This document shows, one piece after another, positions 47,450-55,987 of a stretch of 64,000 nt of DNA. This stretch comes from an uncultured Lachnospiraceae bacterium (GTDB lineage: Bacteria; Bacillota; Clostridia; Lachnospirales; Lachnospiraceae): the NCBI GenBank assembly GCA_910578885.1, contig CAJTSH010000006.1, positions 2,352 to 66,351 on the forward strand, written 5' to 3'. Each line of letters starts with the position of its first letter. Position 1 is the stretch's first letter. The notes under the pieces are model-generated. The model searched no databases. It was given only the letters and a program-made list of their open reading frames with translations, and was not told the DNA's origin. The translations under genes and the position numbers were made by a program.

Positions 47450-47467
47450 TGTGCGATATATTGCACA
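47450..47467. promoter_or_regulatory. Second operator-like palindrome
   Basis: TGTGCGATATATTGCACA is an almost perfect palindrome matching the site inside the promoter 105 bp away. It lies just after the regulator stop codon. Both sites are probably bound by the XRE-cupin protein encoded next door. Confidence 0.65.
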
Positions 47468-47472
47468 AACCA

Positions 47473-48027
47473 TCACATCGTATAGGAAAATATACTGACA
47501 AATTTCAAAAGTTCCTGACCACTGTTGTAATATTCGTGGTTCTTATCCGAATCAAAGCGGATTGCATCACTGCTCTTCACGAGATAAGACTGCCCGTCAA
47601 TTTTTAAAATCAGACTGCCCTTTTCTACAATGACATACTCCTTTGTATTCTCCCCATGAGCGCCGCTTTTATATGATGCCCCCGGTTCAAGTTCAATTAC
47701 ATAAATTTCAAAATTCCGTTCCTTTTCATACGGAAAATAGGTATATACCCGATATTGTCCTTCCGCTTCCTTTGTCGGAATCAACGTGTCTCCGCAAACC
47801 GGATAAACACTTTCTCCCGGTGTTTCTACCAAATCTGTAAGCTCCACACGAAGGCCACTGACGATTTTCCCCAGCGTTCCAATGGTTGGATTCGCCTCTC
47901 CTCGTTCAATCTGTCCTAACATACTTTTGCTTACCCCGGTCTGCTCCGCTACCACATCCAGACTATACCCCCGCGCCAACCGGATTTTTTTCAGATTTAT
48001 CGCAATATTCTGATTTAGATAATCCAT
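47473..48027 (-). CDS. XRE-family regulator with cupin domain
   Basis: 184 residues. Residues ~8-65 are a helix-turn-helix (NLKKIRLARGYSLDVVAEQT, SKSMLGQIERGEANPTIGTL). Residues ~110-180 form a small cupin (LEPGASYKSGAHGENTKEYV, VEKGSLILKIDGQSYLV, YYNSGQELLKFVSIF), the usual ligand-sensing domain. Such regulators control amino acid or polyamine uptake genes. The divergent-looking spacer to the transporter genes (same strand) contains two matching palindromes. It lies 70 bp after eno. Confidence 0.9.
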   Translation of the reverse strand: MDYLNQNIAINLKKIRLARGYSLDVVAEQTGVSKSMLGQIERGEANPTIGTLGKIVSGLRVELTDLVETPGESVYPVCGDTLIPTKEAEGQYRVYTYFPYEKERNFEIYVIELEPGASYKSGAHGENTKEYVIVEKGSLILKIDGQSYLVKSSDAIRFDSDKNHEYYNSGQELLKFVSIFSYTM

Positions 48028-48096
48028 TGCTTTCTTCTCCCGCCTTTTTGATTTTTCTCATCATACGACGGTTATTCGGAGACGTCAAGTGATTTT

Positions 48097-49404
48097 CTAT
48101 CCGAGACTCTCCTCAATCCTCATCAACTGGTTATATTTCGCCGTCCGCTCCCCGCGGCACGGAGCCCCGGTCTTTATCAGCTCCGTCCCAAGTCCGACAC
48201 TTAGATCCGCAATCGTCGTATCCTCCGTCTCGCCGCTTCTGTGGGACATAATCGTAATATAACCGTATTCCTTTGCCAGACGGATAGCATCTATCGTCTC
48301 TGTCAGCGTTCCGATCTGATTCGGCTTTATCAGAATTGCATTTCCACAGCCCATCCGGATTCCCTTGTGCAGACGCTTTACATTGGTCACGAACAAATCG
48401 TCGCCGACTAAAATCACCCGGTCGCCTATCCGCTCCGTCAGCTTCTTCCAGCCTTCCCAATCCTCTTCATCCAACGGATCCTCAATAGAATAAATTGGGT
48501 ATTTCGCTATCATTTGCTCCCAGTGGTCAATCAGCTCGTCCGATGTATAAACTTGCTGTTTCTTCGGCAGACAGTACCTTACAACGCTGTTTCCTTCTGT
48601 TTCACTTTCCTCTTCTGACTGATTTCCCGCCTTCCATTCACTTGCAGCAACATCCAGGGATATCATAAAGTCTTTATTCTCCCCCGCCGTATATCCGGCT
48701 TTTGTAATCGCCTCTAAAATGACCTCAATCGCTTCCTCATCCGTTGACAAATTCGGTGCAAAACCGCCTTCATCTCCGACTGCCGTTGACAGATTTCTGG
48801 ACTTCAGCAGCTTCTTCAATTCCTGATAGACTTCTGCGCACCAGCGGACTCCCTCTCTGATTCCCGGCGCCCCGACCGGAAGAATCATAAATTCCTGAAT
48901 ATCCACATTGTTATCGGAATGCGCCCCTCCGTTTAAAATGTTCATCATCGGAATCGGAACCCCGTCTGCCCCTACGCCGCCGAGATAACGGTACAGCGGC
49001 ATCTTCAATGCTTTTGCCGCTGCCTTTGCGCAGGCAAGGGACACTGCTAACGTTGCGTTGGCTCCCAGCTTCTCCTTATTCGCAGTTCCGTCAAGAGCTA
49101 ACATCCGTTCGTCCACGCCTCTCTGACGCAGTACATTTTTCCCTGACAACGCCTTTGCAATCTTTCCGTTTACGTTCTTGACGGCCTTGGTCACTCCCTG
49201 CCCCCGGTATCTGCTGCCGCCATCCCTTAGCTCTACCGCTTCAAACTGTCCCGTACTCGCCCCGGAAGGGACTGCCGCCCTTGATACGGTCTTTTTCCCG
49301 GTTGTCTCCGTCTCAACCACAACCTCCGCCTCAACGGTAGGATTTCCTCTGGAGTCTAAGATTTCCCTCGCTTTTACCTTTGTGATCGTTAATTTTAATG
49401 CCAT
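48097..49404 (-). CDS. eno: Enolase
   Basis: 435 residues. It converts 2-phosphoglycerate to phosphoenolpyruvate. Conserved: AREILDSRGNPTVEAEV, AVPSGASTGQFEAVELRDG (in parts), NGGAHSDNNVDIQEFMI, GDEGGFAPNL, SIEDPLDEEDWEGWK, GDDLFVTN, ILIKPNQIGTLTET and MSHRSGETEDT. After SLDVAASEW there is a short insertion rich in Glu and Ser (KAGNQSEEESETEGNSVVRY) before the YTSDELIDHW helix, as in some clostridial enolases. GGAGG lies before ATG. The gene follows purB by 53 bp. Confidence 0.96.
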   Translation of the reverse strand: MALKLTITKVKAREILDSRGNPTVEAEVVVETETTGKKTVSRAAVPSGASTGQFEAVELRDGGSRYRGQGVTKAVKNVNGKIAKALSGKNVLRQRGVDERMLALDGTANKEKLGANATLAVSLACAKAAAKALKMPLYRYLGGVGADGVPIPMMNILNGGAHSDNNVDIQEFMILPVGAPGIREGVRWCAEVYQELKKLLKSRNLSTAVGDEGGFAPNLSTDEEAIEVILEAITKAGYTAGENKDFMISLDVAASEWKAGNQSEEESETEGNSVVRYCLPKKQQVYTSDELIDHWEQMIAKYPIYSIEDPLDEEDWEGWKKLTERIGDRVILVGDDLFVTNVKRLHKGIRMGCGNAILIKPNQIGTLTETIDAIRLAKEYGYITIMSHRSGETEDTTIADLSVGLGTELIKTGAPCRGERTAKYNQLMRIEESLG

Positions 49405-49457
49405 AAAAAACCTCCTTTGAAAATACTATCTACTAGTATTTCCAAAAGAGGCTTTGT

Positions 49458-50891
49458 TTACACGTTAATCTCTGCCTTAACTCCCAAAATATCCCGATTC
49501 TCATCTAAAATCGGCTGAACTACCTTCGCAATGAACTGCTCCACCTGAATCGGAGAACGTCCTACATATTTTGCAGGATCCATCGTATCCTGCAATTCCT
49601 CCAGAGTAAGCCCGAACGCCGAATCTGCCGCAATCAGCTCCAGAAGATTATTCTCCTTGCCCTCCTGCTTCACATTTTTCCCTGCTTCCATCGACAACTG
49701 GCGGATCTTCTCATGCAGCTCCTGGCGGTCTCCGCCCTTCTTGACCGCATCCATCATGATATTCTCGGTCGCCATAAACGGCAGCTCGCTCATCAGACGT
49801 TTTGTGATAACCTTATCGTATACCACAAGCCCATCCACTACGTTCAGGCATAAATCTAAAATCCCGTCAATCGCAAGAAAACCTTCCGGTATGGACAGAC
49901 GCTTATTTGCCGAATCATCCAATGTCCTCTCAAACCACTGGGTCGCAGATGTGATTGCCGGATTTAGGGCGTCAATCATCACATAACGGGAAAGGGAGGC
50001 GATACGCTCGCTTCTCATCGGATTCCGCTTATATGCCATTGCAGAGGAACCAATCTGATTCTTCTCAAACGGTTCTTCCACTTCCTTCAAATGCTGCAGC
50101 AGCCGGATATCGTTTGACATTTTATGTGCGCTTGCCGCAATACCCGCTAAAATATTCGCCACTCTCGTATCTACTTTTCTGGAATAAGTCTGCCCGGATA
50201 CGGCATAGCACTCTTTAAATCCCATCTTTTCGGCAATCAAAGGATCAATCTTATCAATAGTTTCCTGATTCCCGTCAAACAGCTCTAAGAAACTTGCCTG
50301 CGTTCCTGTCGTTCCCTTAGAACCAAGCAGCTTTAAGCTGCCTAAGACATACTCCAGATCCTCCAAGTCCATGATAAACTCCTGTGCCCAGAGTGTTGCC
50401 CGCTTTCCGACCGTAGTCGGCTGCGCCGGCTGGAAGTGGGTAAATGCCAGTGTCGGCAGATTCTTATACTTGTCGGCAAAATTTGCCAGCTCTGCAATTA
50501 CATTTACCAGCTTTTTGCGGACAAGCTGTAAGGCTTCCGCCATCAAAATAATATCCGTATTATCTCCGACATAACAAGAAGTCGCACCCAGATGAATGAT
50601 TCCCTTCGCTTTCGGGCACTGCACACCGTAGGCATACACATGGGACATGACGTCATGACGCACTTCCTTCTCCCTTGCCTTTGCCACATCAAAATTGATA
50701 TCGTCCTGATGCTCCTTTAATTCGTCAATCTGCTCCTGAGTGATATCCAATCCCAGCTCCTTCTCTGTCTCAGCAAGAGCAATCCACAATTTCCTCCATG
50801 TCTTAAATTTCTTCTCCGGCGAAAAGATGTATTGCATTTCCTTGCTTGCATACCGCTCTGACAGCGGGCTGCTATATCTGTCTGTACTCAT
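49458..50891 (-). CDS. purB: Adenylosuccinate lyase
   Basis: 477 residues. It acts twice in purine synthesis (SAICAR to AICAR, adenylosuccinate to AMP). Family features: RYSSPLSERYASKEMQYIFS, HDVMSHVYAYG, THFQPAQPTTVGKRA, GTTGTQASFLELF and the signature GSSAMAYKRNPMRSERI. It is the longer PurB subtype. It follows purF by about 77 bp with GGAGG before ATG, in the order purC-purF-purB. Confidence 0.95.
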   Translation of the reverse strand: MSTDRYSSPLSERYASKEMQYIFSPEKKFKTWRKLWIALAETEKELGLDITQEQIDELKEHQDDINFDVAKAREKEVRHDVMSHVYAYGVQCPKAKGIIHLGATSCYVGDNTDIILMAEALQLVRKKLVNVIAELANFADKYKNLPTLAFTHFQPAQPTTVGKRATLWAQEFIMDLEDLEYVLGSLKLLGSKGTTGTQASFLELFDGNQETIDKIDPLIAEKMGFKECYAVSGQTYSRKVDTRVANILAGIAASAHKMSNDIRLLQHLKEVEEPFEKNQIGSSAMAYKRNPMRSERIASLSRYVMIDALNPAITSATQWFERTLDDSANKRLSIPEGFLAIDGILDLCLNVVDGLVVYDKVITKRLMSELPFMATENIMMDAVKKGGDRQELHEKIRQLSMEAGKNVKQEGKENNLLELIAADSAFGLTLEELQDTMDPAKYVGRSPIQVEQFIAKVVQPILDENRDILGVKAEINV

Positions 50892-50968
50892 TCTAATCCT
50901 CCTATTATCTGTTCCTACCGGTCAAATACCGGAATAACGCCTTCTGCAATCCACAGTGCGACGGGGTC

Positions 50969-52420
50969 TTACCGCTCATATTCTCCTCTGATATCTTCCT
51001 TCGGCGGCTCCATCGGATATGTTCCGGTAAAGCATCCCTTACAGATCGGCAATCCCTTCACCATCTCATGCAGACGGTTGATTTCAAGATATCCGAGCGT
51101 ATCTGCGCCGATTACCTGACGGATTTCCTCCACCGTCCGGTTATATGCAATCAACTGTTCCCGCTCGGGAATATCCGTTCCAAAATAGCAGGGCCATAAA
51201 AACGGCGGCGAACTGATTCTTACATGAACCTCTTTCGCTCCTGCTTCCTTTAGCATACTGACAATGCGGTCTGATGTCGTTCCGCGGACAATGGAATCAT
51301 CAATCATAATAATCCGTTTTCCGTTGACCGCCTCCTTCAGCACATTCAGCTTTACCCTGACGCTGGACTCCCGGCTGCTTTGCTTTGGTTTAATAAAGGT
51401 TCTTCCCACATAGCCGTTTTTGACAAATGCAGTTCCATACGGAATCCCGGACTCTAAGGAATATCCCAGCGCCGCCGCATTTCCTGACTCCGGTACGCCG
51501 ACCACAAGGTCAGCTTCTACCGGTGAATCTATTGCAAGAAAACGTCCCGCTTTGATTCTGGAATCATAGACGCTGACGCCGTCGATATGGCTGTCCGGTC
51601 TTGCAAAATAAATATACTCAAAAATACATCGCGCCTCTTTTTCCTTAGGCAGACAAAGGCTTTTATCCGACCGGATACCGCCCTCCGGTGAAATGGTAAC
51701 CACCTCGCCCGGCTCTACATCCCGAACAAATTCCGCACCGATTGTCTCAAGCGCACAAGTCTCGGAGGTAATAATATAAGCATTGTCTCGTTTTCCGATA
51801 CAAAGAGGCTTAAATCCGAAAGGATCTCTTGCTCCGATCAGCTTTCTTGGGCTCATCACAACAAGGGAGTACGCTCCTTTCAGCTTTGCTGCCGCACGGC
51901 GCACCGCTTCTTCCGCAGTCTTTGAGTTCAGCCGCTCTCTTGCGATATGATAAGCAATGACCTCAGAATCAATCGTCGTCTGGAAAATAGCTCCCGTATA
52001 TTCCAGATCCTTTTTCAATTCCTTCGCATTGATTAAATTTCCGTTGTGTGCCAATGCAAGCGTACCCTTGACATAATTGAGCACAAGCGGCTGCGCATTC
52101 TCTCTGGTAGACTCGCCGGCTGTAGAATACCGGACATGTCCCACGCCGATATCGCCTTTCATCTTCTCCAAAACGTCTCCGGTAAATACTTCATTTACCA
52201 GCCCCATATCTTTAAATGAGGTTACTTTTCCTTTCGGACCGTCCGTCTCGCTGACCGCAATCCCACAGCTTTCCTGTCCTCTGTGCTGCAGAGCAAACAA
52301 TCCGTAATAGACAGACGACGCCACATCTTTTCCGTCGAAGTCATAAATTCCAAAAACACCGCACTCCTCATGTAGTCCATGTAAAAAAGGAGCGTCTTTT
52401 TTCTCGTATTCGTTTTCCAT
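50969..52420 (-). CDS. purF: Amidophosphoribosyltransferase
   Basis: 483 residues from ATG 52,420; the site GGAG 6 nt upstream favours it over the in-frame ATG at 52,432. It carries out the first step of purine synthesis. A propeptide of ~20 residues precedes the catalytic Cys in HEECGVFGIYDF, as in Bacillus-type PurF. Glutaminase features: GHVRYSTAGESTRENAQPL and AHNGNLINAKELK. The PRPP motif is KRIIMIDDSIVRGTTSDRIV. Near the C-terminus, CKGCFTGTYP and earlier Cys residues may hold a 4Fe-4S cluster as in B. subtilis PurF. Confidence 0.95.
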   Translation of the reverse strand: MENEYEKKDAPFLHGLHEECGVFGIYDFDGKDVASSVYYGLFALQHRGQESCGIAVSETDGPKGKVTSFKDMGLVNEVFTGDVLEKMKGDIGVGHVRYSTAGESTRENAQPLVLNYVKGTLALAHNGNLINAKELKKDLEYTGAIFQTTIDSEVIAYHIARERLNSKTAEEAVRRAAAKLKGAYSLVVMSPRKLIGARDPFGFKPLCIGKRDNAYIITSETCALETIGAEFVRDVEPGEVVTISPEGGIRSDKSLCLPKEKEARCIFEYIYFARPDSHIDGVSVYDSRIKAGRFLAIDSPVEADLVVGVPESGNAAALGYSLESGIPYGTAFVKNGYVGRTFIKPKQSSRESSVRVKLNVLKEAVNGKRIIMIDDSIVRGTTSDRIVSMLKEAGAKEVHVRISSPPFLWPCYFGTDIPEREQLIAYNRTVEEIRQVIGADTLGYLEINRLHEMVKGLPICKGCFTGTYPMEPPKEDIRGEYER

Positions 52421-52543
52421 GTCATTCTCCATGCTTTATCTCAATTCATCATTTCTATGCCACTTCATCTAATCCCCATTAGAAAACGGCAGAAAATGCG
52501 TTACGATTCACGGCAAAAGCCGCTCCCAGTAACGAAAATGCCC

Positions 52544-53416
52544 CTAAGAAAACGATTTTCCGGTTAACAGCGCAAATGCTTCCTCGTATTTATCAATCGT
52601 CTTTTTGATGACATCATCCGGAAGAAGATAATCACTGTCCGGATTAGCCTTTAACCAGTCGCGTACAAACTGTTTGTCATAAGAAGGCTGTGACTTACCT
52701 GCTTCATATCCTTCCAATGGCCAGAATCTGGAACTGTCCGGCGTAAGCATCTCATCCCCAAGAACGACCTTTCCGTTCTCATCCAGACCGAATTCAAACT
52801 TGGTATCTGCAATGATAATTCCCTTGGTCAGTGCATACTCTGCGCATTTCTTATATAATGCAATCGTACATTCTTTAATCTGATTTGCGTAATCCTCACC
52901 TTTGCCCGGATAAATCTTTTCAAGAACCTCTACGCTCTTCTCAAAAGAAATATTTTCATCATGATCTCCGATTTCCGCCTTTGTGCTCGGCGTATAAATC
53001 GGCTCCGGCAGCTTGTCCGATTCCTGCAGTCCCTCCGGCAGCGTAATACCGCAGACCTTACCGTTCTCTTTATAGCTCTCCCAGCCGCTTCCGGTGATAT
53101 AACCGCGCACAATGCACTCTATCGGAAGCATCTCCAATTTTTTACACATCATACTGTTGCCGTCAAAATTCTCATTTCGGAAAAATTCCGGCATATCTTT
53201 CACGTCTACCGAAAGCATGTGGTTTGGTACAATATCCTTCGTATAATCAAACCAAAACTTAGACATCTGCGTTAAAATCGCACCTTTTTTTGTGATTTTA
53301 TTCTGCAGAATGTGATCAAAAGCTGAAATTCTGTCTGTTGCTACGATAATCAGACTGTCTCCGTTATCATATACCTCACGCACTTTTCCTTCTTTTACGG
53401 GTTTAAATTCCTGCAT
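52544..53416 (-). CDS. purC: SAICAR synthetase
   Basis: 290 residues. It ligates aspartate to CAIR in purine synthesis. Conserved: KEGKVREVYDNGDSLIIVAT, DRISAFDHIL, PIECIVRGYITGSGWESYK, IIADTKFEFGLDE and LTPDSSRFWP. This is the longer SAICAR synthetase type also seen in yeast and Bacteroides. GGAGG lies before ATG. It heads the purC-purF-purB block and has a good promoter at 53,505-53,534. Confidence 0.95.
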   Translation of the reverse strand: MQEFKPVKEGKVREVYDNGDSLIIVATDRISAFDHILQNKITKKGAILTQMSKFWFDYTKDIVPNHMLSVDVKDMPEFFRNENFDGNSMMCKKLEMLPIECIVRGYITGSGWESYKENGKVCGITLPEGLQESDKLPEPIYTPSTKAEIGDHDENISFEKSVEVLEKIYPGKGEDYANQIKECTIALYKKCAEYALTKGIIIADTKFEFGLDENGKVVLGDEMLTPDSSRFWPLEGYEAGKSQPSYDKQFVRDWLKANPDSDYLLPDDVIKKTIDKYEEAFALLTGKSFS

Positions 53417-53504
53417 ATCCTATCCTCCATCTTATGCTTTCCTAAACATTATGATCTGTTCGCTTTGACGCATTCTATCACGCTCAGCTTTACTATACCA
53501 GCAA

Positions 53505-53534
53505 ATTATAATACAGCCCCTTTTAGAAAGTCAA
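53505..53534 (-). promoter_or_regulatory. purC: purC promoter
   Basis: On the - strand TTGACT (53,529-53,534), an 18-nt spacer and TATAAT (53,505-53,510). The leader to the purC start is about 85 nt. I did not recognise a purine riboswitch in it. Confidence 0.75.
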
Positions 53535-53590
53535 TTCTTTCTGTATGAATCGGTTATTTTTTCAATGTTCTATTCGTTCAACTTATAGGC

Positions 53591-53618
53591 TTGACGTTTT
53601 TTTCTGATAAGTTATAAT
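53591..53618 (+). promoter_or_regulatory. Promoter of the PilZ gene
   Basis: TTGACG (53,591-53,596), a 16-nt spacer and TATAAT (53,613-53,618), about 43 nt before the ATG. It is divergent from the purC promoter 57 bp away. Confidence 0.75.
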
Positions 53619-53660
53619 AGAAGTAACTATACAATGTATTGCACCGAAGGGGGGAATTAT

Positions 53661-54017
53661 ATGGATGACAGACGCAAAAGCACAAGACTTCCGGTTCACA
53701 TTGAACTATGTCTCTGCGATTTATTTAAGCAGGATACCACTGGTATTCATGATTTAGATACGCCGATTGAAGTTGTCGACATTTCCAGCCACGGCATCGG
53801 TTTTATTTCCGAATGCATTTTACCGATTGGCTATTTTTTCAATGCCAAGCTAGACCTCTATGATTCAGATTCTCCAACAGTCTTTACCGTTGTGAGACTT
53901 ATCCGCTGTGAATCCTATGATATGACCCACTACCGGTATGGCTGTGAATTCACCCAGCCCGCCGAAGATGTATCGCAGCTCATTCATCAGTGTACCTCCC
54001 GGATGCAGGCGGGATAG
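53661..54017 (+). CDS. PilZ-domain protein
   Basis: 118 residues from ATG 53,661, preceded by AAGGGGGG; an in-frame ATG at 53,634 lies upstream of that site and is less likely. The PilZ c-di-GMP-binding signature is present: RRKSTRLPV (RxxxR) and VVDISSHGIGFISE (D-x-S-x-x-G). The protein is only the PilZ domain, so it is probably a small c-di-GMP receptor or adaptor. It is the only + strand gene in the right half of the window and forms a single-gene unit ending at the terminator at 54,062. Confidence 0.88.
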   Translation: MDDRRKSTRLPVHIELCLCDLFKQDTTGIHDLDTPIEVVDISSHGIGFISECILPIGYFFNAKLDLYDSDSPTVFTVVRLIRCESYDMTHYRYGCEFTQPAEDVSQLIHQCTSRMQAG

Positions 54018-54061
54018 GTTTATTTATGCAGAGGGGTATCGGGCAGGAAACATAATAATAA

Positions 54062-54105
54062 AGGGTATCGCCCAATCATCTAATTTAATGATTGAGCGAT
54101 ACCCT
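54062..54105. terminator. Bidirectional terminator between PilZ gene and AI-2E exporter
   Basis: AGGGTATCGC pairs with GCGATACCCT, with further pairing of CCAATCAT and ATGATTG inside. T-rich tracts flank both sides, so it can end both converging genes. Confidence 0.85.
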
Positions 54106-54158
54106 CCTTTATTTTCACAATGATCCAGTTGTTGCTATTTTATCAAATACCTTTATTG

Positions 54159-55286
54159 TTAACGCTTTCCCATCTTAATCCGAATCCGTCTCTTCACTTC
54201 ATCCCGGAACAATACATAAGCGACCGAACACAGCGGAATAAACACCAGCATACCGGCAATTCCAAATAACTTACCGCCAATCAATACCGCCGTAAACACC
54301 CAGATAGAAGGAAGGCCTACGGAATTCCCTACAACATGCGGATAGATCAGATTTCCCTCCACCTGCTGTATGACAAGGAACAGCGCTACAAAGCCAATCG
54401 CCTGCATGGGATTCACGACCAATATCAGCACTGTCCCCACTACGCAGCCAATCAATGTTCCGAATATAGGAATCAGAGACAGCAGTGAGATCAGCACGCT
54501 GATCGGCAAGGCATACGGCATGCGGAAAAGACTTATCGCAACAAAAAATATGCTGCCCAGTATCACAGCCTCTAAACACTGCCCCGTAATAAACTTGCGA
54601 AAAGTTTCTTCTGTCAAACAGCAGACCTTTGCGATTTTCCCTGCTGCCTTCTCCGGGAGAAATGCCTGCATGACCTGCTTTGCCTGCCCCAAAAGCTTCT
54701 CCTTCTGCGTCAGAATATAAATTGCAAAAATCAGGCTCATAAACAGATTGATGAGCGCCCCAAGCGTCCCCGATACTACGTCAACCGTAGCAGATAAAAT
54801 ATGACCGGAACTGTTTTTCAAATAACCTGCAAGCTCCGCGATCATCTTCTCTCCATTCTCGCCGATCTGTGTCATTACCAAACCAATCTGTGTATCCGCC
54901 TCTATGTTGTCGTTTATGAACGCTTCCGCCCTTTCCCATGCCGCCGGTATCTGTACCGCAATGGATTCCCCCGCTGAAATCAACTGGGGAACGACCAGCC
55001 AGATGACAATAAAAAGGACGAACAACACACTGATAAGCGTCAGCAGAATCGAAATCATTCTTTTTAACTTCTGTGAAATCTTCGCCTTCCGAAAGACCTT
55101 TTCTTCCCATACCTTTAATAGGACATTTAAAATAAAGGCGATACAGCCCCCAATCAGAAACGGAGACAAAAGCCCCGCCAGATTTCTTAAAATTCCTAAT
55201 ATAGCCGAAAGGTTGGCGAGCGCAAAGCACAAGAAAACGGTTGCCACAATTAACTTCATGATTGTTTTGACAGTACTTTTCTCCAT
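54159..55286 (-). CDS. AI-2E transporter family (PerM-like) membrane protein
   Basis: 375 residues from ATG 55,286, with GGAGG 5 nt upstream; a GTG two codons earlier overlaps that site. There are about seven to eight hydrophobic helices, including FLIGGCIAFILNVLLKVWEE, and LLSLIPIFGTLIGCVVGTVL (given in parts) with the conserved P-I-F-G. The C-terminal part has QVEGNLIYPHVVGNSVGLPS, typical of the family. The name comes from TqsA; most members have no proven substrate. It follows the DUF3887-like lipoprotein by 12 bp, suggesting one transcript. Confidence 0.88.
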   Translation of the reverse strand: MEKSTVKTIMKLIVATVFLCFALANLSAILGILRNLAGLLSPFLIGGCIAFILNVLLKVWEEKVFRKAKISQKLKRMISILLTLISVLFVLFIVIWLVVPQLISAGESIAVQIPAAWERAEAFINDNIEADTQIGLVMTQIGENGEKMIAELAGYLKNSSGHILSATVDVVSGTLGALINLFMSLIFAIYILTQKEKLLGQAKQVMQAFLPEKAAGKIAKVCCLTEETFRKFITGQCLEAVILGSIFFVAISLFRMPYALPISVLISLLSLIPIFGTLIGCVVGTVLILVVNPMQAIGFVALFLVIQQVEGNLIYPHVVGNSVGLPSIWVFTAVLIGGKLFGIAGMLVFIPLCSVAYVLFRDEVKRRIRIKMGKR

Positions 55287-55298
55287 GCGCACCTCCGC

Positions 55299-55739
55299 TT
55301 ATTTCGCATAAAAGCCTATAATCTTATAGTCCGTATTATAGCTGATCGTGACCGCTATCGTACCATTCTTATAAGTCCCGTTTAAGACCGCTACTGCCAC
55401 GTTCCCGTCATAGTCCTTACTTTTAAGCCCTACTACCGCTTCATCGCTATAACCGTCAAATTCACCTAAGCTCTGTATCTTCTCCCCCAATGCCTCTTCT
55501 AATATTTCGGCGCTGAGCTGATCCTTAAACGCCTCGTCTACCAGCTCTTCAATTGCCTCAAAGTCACATGCGTTCAACAGCTCCATTGCATCCTCTGCCC
55601 TCGCCTGCACCTCTGCCTCTTCAAACTCCTCCGATAATTCCCTTGCCCACTCGCAGCCCGAAGCAAACAGCATCATAACAGCAAGAAGCACTCCCATCAG
55701 TCTGATTTTTCTTTTTTCCTTTTTTCCCATCCAAGCCAT
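55299..55739 (-). CDS. Lipoprotein, DUF3887-like
   Basis: 146 residues. The signal peptide ends in the lipobox LFASGC. After an acidic helix (RELSEEFEEAEVQARAEDAM) comes a DUF3887-type fold: LLNACDFEAIEELVD, LGEKIQSLGEFDGY, and two beta strands ending YNTDYKIIGFYAK. These domains occur in exported proteins of unknown role. The start at 55,739 has GAGGA upstream. It lies before the AI-2E-family gene. Confidence 0.75.
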   Translation of the reverse strand: MAWMGKKEKRKIRLMGVLLAVMMLFASGCEWARELSEEFEEAEVQARAEDAMELLNACDFEAIEELVDEAFKDQLSAEILEEALGEKIQSLGEFDGYSDEAVVGLKSKDYDGNVAVAVLNGTYKNGTIAVTISYNTDYKIIGFYAK

Positions 55740-55766
55740 AATTGATTCCTCACAATTCTATATTCG

Positions 55767-55935
55767 GGCAGGGAAGATTTATTCCCCCTGCTCGCTGCGC
55801 ATGCAGCTTCCGCCGCTAATTTCCTTATGCGCCCTGTGCAATCGAGTAGGAAAAGTTTATCTTCTCCTACTCGCCGTGCCGGGCTCCGCCAGCTCTGCTG
55901 GCAATCTTCCTCTGGAGCCCGTGCACATAATATAA
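55767..55935. repeat. Dispersed double-hairpin repeat, two adjacent copies
   Basis: Copy a (55,767-55,840) and variant copy b (55,843-55,935) each have a first hairpin around GTAGGRAA..TTCTCCTAC or GCAGGGAA..CCCCTGC, then CTCGC(T/C)G(T/C)GC, then a second longer hairpin. The same element recurs at 60,443 and 62,774. The whole 248-bp gap between gpmI and the lipoprotein gene is taken up by these copies. Confidence 0.7.
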
Positions 55936-55987
55936 GGCGGGAAGAACATTTCTGTCCTTCCCTTCCGATTTTCCCTTTACTGTTAGC

